A stretch of DNA of 64,000 nucleotides from Dendrolimus kikuchii (taxonomy: Eukaryota > Arthropoda > Insecta > Lepidoptera > Lasiocampidae): NCBI GenBank assembly GCA_019925095.2, contig CM034392.1:1681501-1745500 (forward strand). Reading direction: 5' to 3'. The stretch's first letter is position 1, and every line of letters begins with the position of its first letter. Shown piece after piece: positions 25,601 through 36,600 of the stretch. A program made the translations under genes and the position numbers. A model generated the notes under the pieces. It had not been told where the DNA came from. It searched no databases and saw nothing but the letters and a program-made list of their open reading frames with translations.

Positions 25601-28600
25601 AGTCCAGGGGTGTTGCCGACGGTACTGGGCTTGGTATCTTGGACAGCCGGGGATGAGCTTCCAGCTGCACTGCGAAATGAGTCCTCCGCTTCTTTTCCAC
25701 AAAACTCCAGAGTAATTATAAAAAAAAACCCAAAACGTGGGTTATAAACATTAAATATAATTTAAACAATAATCTTAATCGATAATAAAACTACGTTTTA
25801 ACGGTTTTAAGCTTTAATTTTATTTGAAAGAAGTTTCGGCCAGGGGGAGTGGCCGTGAGGCGGAAGACAAAGATGTCAAGTGTCAACGAGGATTGTTAAA
25901 CTTTTATTTAACCTACCGCCAACTTATTAATTTTAATTTTGTTTATGGTTATTATTTACTCTATGGGAGCCTAATCTAATTTACTACCGCTTCGCAACAT
26001 GTTATGGCTTGAAGAGAAGAAGCGGCGCAAGAAACTCTCCAGCAAACATGCCTAGCTCTAATAATTTTATATAATATTAAAATGGGTGGAAGGAAAAATA
26101 AAAGTAATTATCAGTCAAGTTGGTTTGTGTTCCGTTGTACGCAGAAAGAGCTCACAGTGTCTTGAGGTCTGGCAGCTCGTTTTTGCTGGGTTTGTGTCTT
26201 AATAGTTTTGATAATTTTTAAAGTTTTATTTAGCCTACCGCCAACTTGTTGTTATGTATACAAGTCGCGAAAACTTAAGAAAATATAATCTTAATCGATG
26301 TTAAGATACGAGCTAAACTTTATGAACGGTGGTGGTTCTGAATTTTATGACGAATGAATCACCCATCGAGCACCGATGTGCTTTCAAAACGCGCGGCCTG
26401 CGAGCCGCCGCGACCGGTTGCTTAGACCACTAAAAACTAGTGCAGTAACGCGGCGATGCAGTCTTATCCGTGCAGGAACGGAGAAAGAATACAATTTCCT
26501 GCGGCCGGGCGGCCTGTCGTAAGAGACGACTTTGCCCGACTGGATGACTACCACCCCTGGTCTAAAGTATGTCGCCGTAACAACCTTGAGTTGTGTTCCG
26601 GCATTAGTGACCAGGTTCCAGTCTCCCTTAAGAGAGCAGCAGCGCATTTGTAGCAACTTTGGTGTTGCAAATATCCATAGGCGATGGTAACCGCTTTCCA
26701 TCGAGTGGGCCGTCTGCCTGTCTGTTGATCTCCTGCAATAAAAAAAAAAAAAAAAAGATCCTCGCGTTTATTATTTTAATGTGATATTTATTTTAAATGT
26801 TAATATTTATTTTTAAATATTTATATAATATTACGTTACAACCAACTAATTACGAAGGTGCCAACCGGAGGATCCAAAAAAAAAAACAATTTTATTTTAA
26901 TTAAATTTAATGATAAAATCTACTAGCTAAGTTTCAAGTATCTCAGCCGATATTAGGCTATAGAATGACTCGATATAAAATTATTTCCTTAAAACTAAAT
27001 TTGCCTTGTGCGATAATTACGTGCGTCATTGGGAAATAAGAACACGTGTAGGCAGCTTGTTACTAGGTCATGCCTAGCTAAGCAGTTCGCTTAGGGGTAT
27101 ATGGTGTAACAAACTTGACGTTTCTTAGATCAGTGTTCCGCAAAGTATGTACCGCGGCACACTGGTGGTCATTAATTGGTGTGCCTCGGAAAAATAAGGT
27201 TATGCTGCAATTTAAACTTTAGGTTTGTTGATTAATAATAAATATTGTTTTGATGATTGCTAGGTGGTAGGGCATTTGCCCGACTGGATGGCGACCACCC
27301 CTGGTCTAAAGTATGTCGCCATAACAACTTTGAGTTGTGTTCCGGCATTATTGACCAGGTTCCAGACTCCCTTAAGAGAGCAGCAGCGCATTTGTAGCAC
27401 CTTTGGTGTTGCAAATGTCCGTAGGCGATGGTAACCGCTTTTCACAAGTGGGCCGTCTGCCTGTCTGCTGAACTCCTGCAATAAAAAAATAAATAAACGT
27501 TGTTTAATATTACTAAAAAAAATGATTTTTATTTGGGGTGTACCTGCAAAAATTTTTGTTTTCCTAGATGCACCTTAAAAACAAAAAGTATGTGGAACAC
27601 TGGCTTAGATGGCCTATTTATTAAGGAAGATTATAGGCAGCAGTCATTTGCCTTGCAGCTTCACATGCGCTAATATTATGACTGTTCTTTTGATCAAATT
27701 CAATCAATGCACTTATACCAAACCATAAGAACTATATATAAAATTCTAAACTTGCCGCGTCTGTACATTGAAGCTATTTAAAAAAAAAAGCGGAATACAC
27801 TATATAAACGATGAAGAACACGATGCATTTTCTTTTAGATTTCTTGTCTGTTTGTTCGGGACTCGCGTAAAAACTACTGGGCCGATTTCGACGTGGTCCG
27901 ATTCCCGGGACACAAAATATCGCAGCATTTAATAAAAATGTAAGCTTTCGTCTTAATGGAACCTGTGTCGGAATAATCTTATTTTTATGCATCCGAACGA
28001 CTTCAAACCGCTCCCGGGATAATTTCCGTGGGATCCCCGGGACAAAATTTATTACACATTTTATTACATAATATATGCTATCGGTCAGTAAAGAAATCAT
28101 ATTAGAATTCGATTTTTTTAATCTGAAACTCGGTACATATATAATTTCAATACCGAGAGTGCCGCAATATTAAGTCTAAGATTAGCTTTTTCAGCGTCCC
28201 ATCGATAATGGGCCTACATTTTGGGATAGATTTATGTAAAGTTTATCCCGGAACTAGGACAGGTTTTGTGATTTTGTCCATTTCGTCCACTGGGTCCACT
28301 GGGTCCACTGGGTCCACTGGGTCCACTTTGAAGGGGGAGAGGCACAGGCGGTGAGTCAATCTAGTAGAAAATTATATTATTACATTTGTCCACTGGATCC
28401 ACTGGATCCACTTGAGACCATGTTATCTATTTTGTCATTTTTGTCAAGAAGTCTGTCATTTATGTAGTTTACATATAGACGGGTGTGGTATAGTTTGCGA
28501 TATAAAATGAAGTCAATCTTTCGGGGGCAAATTTCATACAAATTTGAACTATAAGGTTTAATCGTACCCATGTAACCTGTACCACTTGCTTTTTAAACAA

Positions 28601-30569
28601 GAAATACGAACTAGAGGTTGACCCGCGGCGCAGCCGCGGGGTAAACTCTAGTAAACTATATGTCAACAGGAGAAAATCTTGAAGAGTGTCCGTCTTACAC
28701 TCATGAGCCTGGAAGAACTGTTAACGGTGGTTCGTCCTTTCGCATTGGTGACTCCGGACATGTTGCTCGATGCTATACAAGAAAAAACGCAGACGAAAAG
28801 CACTGACCTTCATCATCGGGGGCTTCTATGTAAGTGTACCTTTATCTATAATATTATAAAATTCTAAACATGCCGTGTCTGTAACAATGTAGGATAGCTA
28901 TTTAACATTTTGGTTTTAAAATCACCTTAAAAAAGCATTGTTTTTCAATAGCAGCAACTATAATTTTTCCTCATAGTATTTAAAATAGACATGGACAATG
29001 TCACATATGCCAATCTCTTTAACAATGACGAATGTTAACTCCCGACTTATTAGCGGTATGCGGGGTATATTTTTGTAAGAAAGAAATTACTAAGACTGAT
29101 TATCTAAGCTAATGAAACCTGAAATGGGATTACTAAGTTTATTCATACAGGTAGACTTTATAATTAATGATTTTAACAAATTTTATGGCAAAGATTTTTT
29201 CATTTTGTCCCTAAATTGTCAATTATGTTTGATTATTTGTTATTTGTGAAACAAATTTATAAAAATTGGATTTAATGTGACTTTTTCGACATGAACTCGG
29301 ATTTACAATGACGATGTTGTATGTGGCACTTCTTACAAAGAATAAATATGTGTGTCCATATAACTTTGTTGGATGTGACAGATCGGACAAATCCCCATGT
29401 ACGGATAACAAAGCCAACTAGCTTTTCCATTTAGCTAAGTTTAAAATGTTATTTAATTGTATTGCAAATAAGCTCTCGAACATATATTAACTATATATCC
29501 TTTTTGACTTTGTAAAAAAAATATAAGCAATTCAAAGTGCAGAGCGCTGTCCTGTAAGTTGCTGATTTGCAGATCAACCCTGTTAATAGTCAGGTGGTAG
29601 GTTATTTGCTTGACTGAATGACTCACCCCTGGTCTAGAGTATGCCACCATAACAACTTTGAGTTGTGTTCCGGCATTAGTGGCCCCTGGAAGGGGTTAAT
29701 AATGGTCCTTCGAGAAAAAGAGTATTTCGTACAGGACTCTGACTTTATTTGCAATAGCGAATCCGTTTGCCTGGCCTTCCACAAGTTGATCTCACCAGTC
29801 AAATTGATTCACTATTCCAAGTAGGCCTTGTCTGCTGAAATTCTGCAATAAAGTGTTATATATTTATATGAAGTATATGTCAACAGGAGAAAATCTTGAA
29901 GAGTGTCCGTCTTACACTCAGGGGCGCTCGAAGAACTGATAACCGTGGTTCGACATTTCGCATCGGCGCTGTTGGACGGCGACACCGACAACTACGACAT
30001 GGAGCGCGGGTACACGCGCCACACCATCAGCGACGCCGAGGACAACCCCGGCATCCAAAGTCCGGCTGGGCCACCACCAAACATCGTCAAACACACATCG
30101 AGGGGGCTTGACTAGTGGAGGCAACAGGGATGCTCTCATATATAAAGAGTGTCAATGAAGCCCATTATCATACTAATTTCGGTAAACATAAAACGCCTTC
30201 CAATTTTTAAGAGCACCGACAGTATACCCACAACTGTAGAATATATATATATTATATAAGGGCAAAATCGCATACCGATATTTAAATCTAAAGACCAAAA
30301 AATACTACCTGAAATCCACTATACGAGTATAAACGATGGAGAACACAATGCAATTTTTTTAAACTTTCTGTTTTTTTTTTTGTTTGTGATTCACGTAAAA
30401 ACTACTGGGCTACTGTTTATTCTGGAAATCCCGCAGGAATTTCTTTGGGAATGATTTAAAACGGTTAGATTAAAAAATTCTAATTACAATGTGACTTTTT
30501 CACTGATCGATAGCAAATTTGATATAATAAAGTGTGTGATATTTTTTATCCTCGGAATCCCGCGGGACA

Positions 30570-30601
<32 letters not shown>

Positions 30602-33600
30602 CATTTGCACACAAATGCGCTGCTGCTTTCTTATGGGAGACTGGAACCTGGTCACTAATGCCGGAACACAACTCAAGGTTGTTATGGCGACATACTTTTT
30701 CCGACACACGAATACACACACGACACAACAACACACAGTCACGCACGCACGTTATTTGCTTGACTGAATGACTCACCCCTGGTCTAGAGTATGCCACCAT
30801 AACAACTTTGAGTTGTGTTCCGGCATTAGTGGCCAGGTGGACCTTTAGTGTTGCAAATTTTCATAGGCGATGGTTAACCGCTTTCCACCAAGTAGGCCTT
30901 GTCTGCTGAAATTCTGCAATAAAGTGTTATATATTTATATGAAGTGCCAGAAGAGAACGTGGCTGCCGCCAAGAGGGGCGCTCGCGTGATAACCGGGGAC
31001 ATGCGCTCGGCGCTGTTGGACGGCGACACCGACAACTACGACATGGAGCGCGGGTACACGCGCCACACCATCAGCGACGCCGAGGACAACCCCGGCATCC
31101 AGGTCCGGCTGGCCACCACCACCATCGTCAACCACATCAGGCTGCTGCTGTGGGACAGGGACAACAGGCGAGTGTCAATGAAGCCCATTATCATACTAAT
31201 TTCGGTCTCGCGCCTTCCAATTTTTAAGAGCACCGACAGTATACCCACAACTGTTATATAAGGGCAAAATCGCATACCGATATTTAAATCTATGACCAAA
31301 AAATACTACCTGTCGTTGGAATAGGATATTTAAATTCGTCTATAAACATTTATATATTTTGTAGATATGTATATTAAGTATATATCTATTTATAATATAA
31401 AATTTCTGCATACATATATATATACACACACACACACGTACGCACGCACGCACGCACACACACACACATACACACACATATACATACACACACAGTGTAA
31501 ACTCCATTTAACGACAAACTCCCTTAAGTGTCGAAATCACTTGGCTTTGATTGGTTTAGTTTGTCTTCCATCTGCCAGGGCTGCGGAGAGGCTATGTCAC
31601 ATACCCGTAGTCCTGGCATAAGGCGAAGGACGGAATTTAAAAAAAAGCTTGTCTTCCATACAATGATATACTCTATATAGCATTACACCCACTCTCAATA
31701 ACGACAACAATTAAGTAATAAAAAGTACCTTTTAAGTTGCCAAAATTAGTAAAAACTGCGCAGCTGTGTACGTTCTTTTATCGCTTTGTTATCCTAGCCC
31801 GTAATAAACTCGACTGTCGGCATCATGCATACCGAAATTTCTAAGAAATTCCGACATACCGAAATTTCTAAGTACTTCCTTTATCACCAAGATGCCTCAA
31901 TATCGCAAGATATTAATAAAATAAGTAAAAAAATACAACTAATTTACTGGTGCAGCAAAAGACGTCAGACAAAAATAACAGACTTCTCTCCATTTAACGA
32001 CAACTCTCTATAACTTCATAGAATGCACAGTCCCTTCAGTGTCGTTATATAGAGCGACAATCCTTTGAGTGTTTTTCGCCATTTGGTATAGTTTAGGATT
32101 TGGTCCTGAAGGCCCACTTGAGAAATTCACCCTGTATATTACTTTTGCTGTCCTTGGGAATGAACAAATTAATCTTCAAGTGTGATATATATGTACTTTC
32201 AATAACGGTGATGAACATGGGTTCCTTCTACCTCAGTAAAAGGCTAAAGTTCTTTTTCCTTTGTTATGGCACTGCAGATTAATATTTAAGTTTTTGAATA
32301 TCATCAATATAATATGAATGTTATTGTAGATCATACGCATACTACATAGAAGTGTCCGTGGACCAGAAGGACTGGGTGCGAGTGGTGGACCACAGCAACT
32401 ACTTCTGCCGCTCCTGGCAGAACCTCTACTTCGAGCCCAGGGTTGTGCAGTACATCAAGCTGGTCGGCACCAGTAATACTGTTAATAAGGTATTGTTAAT
32501 TTTAATGAAATGGTGGTTTCCAGTTAACGGATAGACTTTTATATTGATTCATGTAGAAGTCATCATATATTATTAGTTTATTTTTAGATGGTTCTACTGA
32601 TGAGCATGGGACTTTCCATTTTGCAATGCAGCTCACTGCACCAGCGCTCTTACTTTACTCAAAGCTGTAAAAAAATACAATAAAATTACTGGTGCAGCAA
32701 AAGACGTCAGACAAAAATAACAGATCTCCCCATTTAACGACAACTCTCTATAACGCCATAAAATTCACAGTCCCTTCAGTGTCGTTATATAGAGCAGTGG
32801 TAGTACCGTAGGCAGCGTAGCAGCGGCAGTGGTGTAGGCAGTGCAAGAAAACAGCATAGTAGCATAAGCAACAAAGCAGTGGTAGTACCGTAGGCAGCGT
32901 AGCAGCGGCAGTGGTGTAGGCAGTGCAAGAAAACAGCGTAGTAGCATAAGCAACAAAGCAGTGGTAGTACCGTAGGCAGCGTAGCAGCGGCAGTGGTGTA
33001 GGCAGTGCAAGAAAGCAGCGTAGTAGCATAAGCAACAAAGCAGTGGTAGTACCGTAGGCAGCGTAGCAGCGGTAGTGGAGTAGGAAGTGCAAGAAAGCAG
33101 CGTAGTAGCATAGGCAGCAAAGCAGTGGTAGTACAGTAGACAGCGTAGCAGTGGTAGTGGTGTAGGCAATGCAAGAAAGCAGCGTAGTAGCATAGGCAGC
33201 AAAGCAGTGGTAGTACCGTAGGCAGCGTAGCAGCGGCAGTGGTGTAGGCAGCGCAAGAAAGCAGCGTAGTAGCATAAGCAACAAAGCAGTGGTAGTACCG
33301 TAGACAGCGTAGCAGCGGTAGTGGTGTAGGCAATGCAAGAAAGCAGCGTAGTAGCATAGGCAGCAAAGCAGTGGTAGTACAGTAGACAGCGTAGCAGTGG
33401 TAGTGGTGTAGGCAATGCAAGAAAGCAGCGTAGTAGCATAAGCAACAAAGCAGTGGTAGTACCGTAGGCAGCGTAGCAGCGGTAGTGGTGTAGGCAGTGC
33501 AAGAAAGCAGCGTAGTAGCATAAGCACCAAAGCAGTGGTAGGACCGTAGGCAGCGTAGCAGCGGTAGTGGTGTAGGCAGTGCAAGAAAGCAGCGTAGTAG

Positions 33601-36600
33601 CATAGGCAGCAAAGCAGTGGTAGTACCGTAGACAGCGTAGCAGCGGTAGTGGTGTAGGCAAATGCAAGAAAGCAGCGTAGTAGCATAGGCAGCAAAGCAG
33701 TGGTAGTACAGTAGACAGCGTAGCAGTGGTAGTGGTGTAGATAATGCAAGAAAGCAGCGTAGTAACATAGGTAGCAAAGAAGTGGTAGTACCGTAGGCAG
33801 CGTAGCAGTGGTAGCAGCTGACAGGGTAGTAGCGTAAGCGAAAAAAATCATCTAATAATGCTTCGAGTCCAATATATATAATATCGTAAGAGGCGACAAA
33901 ACAACCCACAGCCAGGTGTAGGTTATTTGCCCGTCTGAACGGCGACCACCCTTGGCTTAAAGTATGCCACCATAGCAACCTTGAGTTGTGTTCCAGCATT
34001 AGTGGCCAGGTACCAGTCTCCCTTTAAAGAGCGGCAGCACATTTTTAGCCCCATTAGTGTTACAATCTGGAGACCTTGTTTACTAATTTACTTAATTATT
34101 GGGGAGTTTTTGGCGGGAACTGAAAGGAGATGTTGTGCTGTGTAGTTTTATTTTCTAAAAATATGTAAAATTACTCTAAAATGAACAATAGTTGTAAGAT
34201 ATCGATAGTTTTTGAGAAGTGATTATGTAATAAAACTAGGTTTTAACGGTTTTTAATTTATTGTTTATTTAAGTTATTGTTTTAATTTATTTAATTTAAT
34301 GTATTTGATTTTGGTTTTTCCGACGTTTCGGCCACTTCTCAGTGGCTGTGATCACGGAAGACAAAGATGTAAAGTGTCAACTTAAAAACCAAAATCAAAT
34401 TACCGCGCTTAAAACCGTTAAAACATAGTTTTATTATCTATACAAAGTCGCGGAAACTTAAAAAAATATTAGTAATTATGTGTTTTGTGAGAAATGTAAA
34501 CTGTAAAGTCAGAGGTGGCCTTTTGAGTTTTTTTTTTTTTTGTTGCAAGAGTTCAGCAGACAGGCAGACGGCCCACTTAATGCAAAGCGGTTACCATCGC
34601 CTACGGACATTTGCAACACCAAAGGTGCTACAAACGCACTGCTGCTCTCTTAAGGGAGACTGGAACCTGGTCACTAATGCCGGAACACAACTCAAGGTTG
34701 TTATGGCGACATAGGTATAGACATACCTGGCTGTGGGTTGTTAGGCCCACACTGCACATGCACTTCCTCACAACACCAGCATGTAACAGATACACTCTAC
34801 ATTAGTATAAGTTTAGTATTGGCTTAAAGGCCTAGCTGCCAAGAATAAATTAATATAATAAGTTATTCTTAAGGTACACCACAACACAAACATACATTCA
34901 TTAAATGTCACAGGGTATCAGGTGAATAACAAAGTAACAAATAAGCGTGTACAACTTCTTAACTTCTTCTTAAATTTAATTGTAAAAAAAGGGTACGGAA
35001 CTAGAGTCCGTAGAGTCGCCAGGGGTGATGCTAACGCGTTGCCAACCTCTAGAATAGGATATATATGAGGATGGAATAGGGGTGATGATACAGGGATACG
35101 ATAGAACGAAGTAACGGGCATAGCTAGTATACCTAATAAACAATACGAAATTAGGAAGTGTTTTTCTATTACAATGTCAATTTGATGATGAAAAGAAAAT
35201 CCCTAAACAATGTTTGTATAAAAGAGCAGGGTTGCAAATGTTTTGCTTACATTTCACTTTTAAAATATGATGATACAATACATACATACATACATAACTT
35301 CACGCCAGTTCCCTTGCGGGGTAGGCACGAGCAACAGAGCGCCATTCAGGCTTATTCTTACACACCTCACTTGCTTCTTTGACATTCATAGCTCTTGTCA
35401 TGCACGCTGGTCTGTTCTTAAGGCTTCTGACATGATACAATAATTTTAATTATTGCTTAAACAACAGTCAAATATATGACATATGTCATAACTTGGTATG
35501 CTTGTATCTAGGCGGCTCCGATGTTTAGCAAGATGGCACATTGTTACACAAGAGGCGAAAGTGACCTATTTAGGCATGAGATGGTTTGGCGCACGAGAGT
35601 AGGCACTAATAGTTCGAGTGCCTAAATAGGCCTTTCACCCGAGGTTAACATTCTGCTTTTCATTTCTTAGCTTCTCAACTTATTAGTTAAACAACTACTT
35701 CGCTAATGAAATCGGGCGTAAAATCCATATCTAAATCTGATCAACTAATTTAATACGTCACATACGAAACGTCTAGAAGTTTCTTTTTCTGTATCATTCT
35801 ACCGGCCAGTATTTTTTTGGCATTGATGATAAGTGAATATTTAGGTAAAATTAATAATAATTAAATCATAATTTAGTGAAAAGTAATTTATAAGTGTAAA
35901 ATGATGTTACAAAATTGTTGTTATTTTTTTATTACAATTTATGCTGCGATTTAACAGTGTTATCTATGGTTCGCATAGTTTTTAAATTTTGGCGAGTTTT
36001 TGGCGTGAACTGAAAGGAGACGTTGTGCTGTGCAGTTTTATTTTCTAAAAATCTGTAAAATTACTCTAAAATGAACAATAGTTGTAGGATATTGATAATT
36101 TTTGAGTAGTAATTATGTGTTTTTGCGAGAAATGTGAACTATATAGCCAAATGTGGCCTTTCGAGTTTTCACAAGAACTCCGTTGAATGACGTCGATTGT
36201 AGCCTACAATACAACGGCGCCTGGCTTAAAGGCCTAGTTGCCAAGCCTTAAACATAAAAAAATTATTCAATTTTGACAGCAGAGAAAGTCGTTTCCTAGG
36301 GACGAAAAGTACTATTTTCATCCCTGTGATCAGGCGACTCCAAGCGTGCTTTCAGATGTTTATACATTGCATCCGCAGTCGTTCCCGGAACGCGCTGCTG
36401 AACGGCGACACGGAGCACTACGACTGGGACCAGGGGTACACGTGCCACCAGCTGGGCTCGGGCGCGATCGTGGTGCAACTCGCGCAGCCGTACCTGCTCT
36501 CCTCGATCCGGATGCTGCTCTGGGACTGCGACTACCGCCACTACTCCTACTACGTGGAGACCTCGCTCAACTACTGGGACTGGGACATGGTCGCCGACAG

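Larger units (their letters stand above)
22807..28669. other. BTBD9 intron where a BACK exon is expected
   Basis: Family structure calls for about 35 residues (phase 0 to 0) here. I found no matching reading frame. The interval holds LINE/LTR-like leader sequence (23090-23660), family A copies, a tRNA-headed SINE, a Copia fragment, an LINE RT end, a hAT element and a Helentron-like copy. Confidence 0.6.
28830..30944. other. BTBD9 intron with partial exon duplication
   Basis: 28830-29587 is AT-rich with nothing recognised. 29588-30312 resembles 30749-31315. 30313-30600 holds Helitron-like text and a (CACG)n microsatellite at 30566-30604. Confidence 0.6.
32490..36378. other. BTBD9 intron where a linker exon is expected
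   Basis: An exon of phase 0 to 2 joining the two discoidin-like domains should lie here; none was recognised. Contents: MITE fragment, 82-bp satellite, family A copies, family D repeats with a nested element, family E repeat, RTE fragment, and an imperfect hairpin (35563-35640, 'cctatttaggca' arms). Confidence 0.6.

Noticed and set aside
29903..30115. Functional alternative BTBD9 exon
   Set aside because: Frame looks open over part of its length, but the sequence is scrambled, has indels relative to exon 7 and no donor in the right phase.
32795..33835. CRISPR-like array
   Set aside because: Tandem units without unique spacers, in a eukaryotic genome.
32748..33999. Three overlapping minus-strand reading frames of 300-404 codons
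   Set aside because: They lie on the 82-bp satellite, whose unit has no stop in any frame; composition is periodic and matches no protein family.
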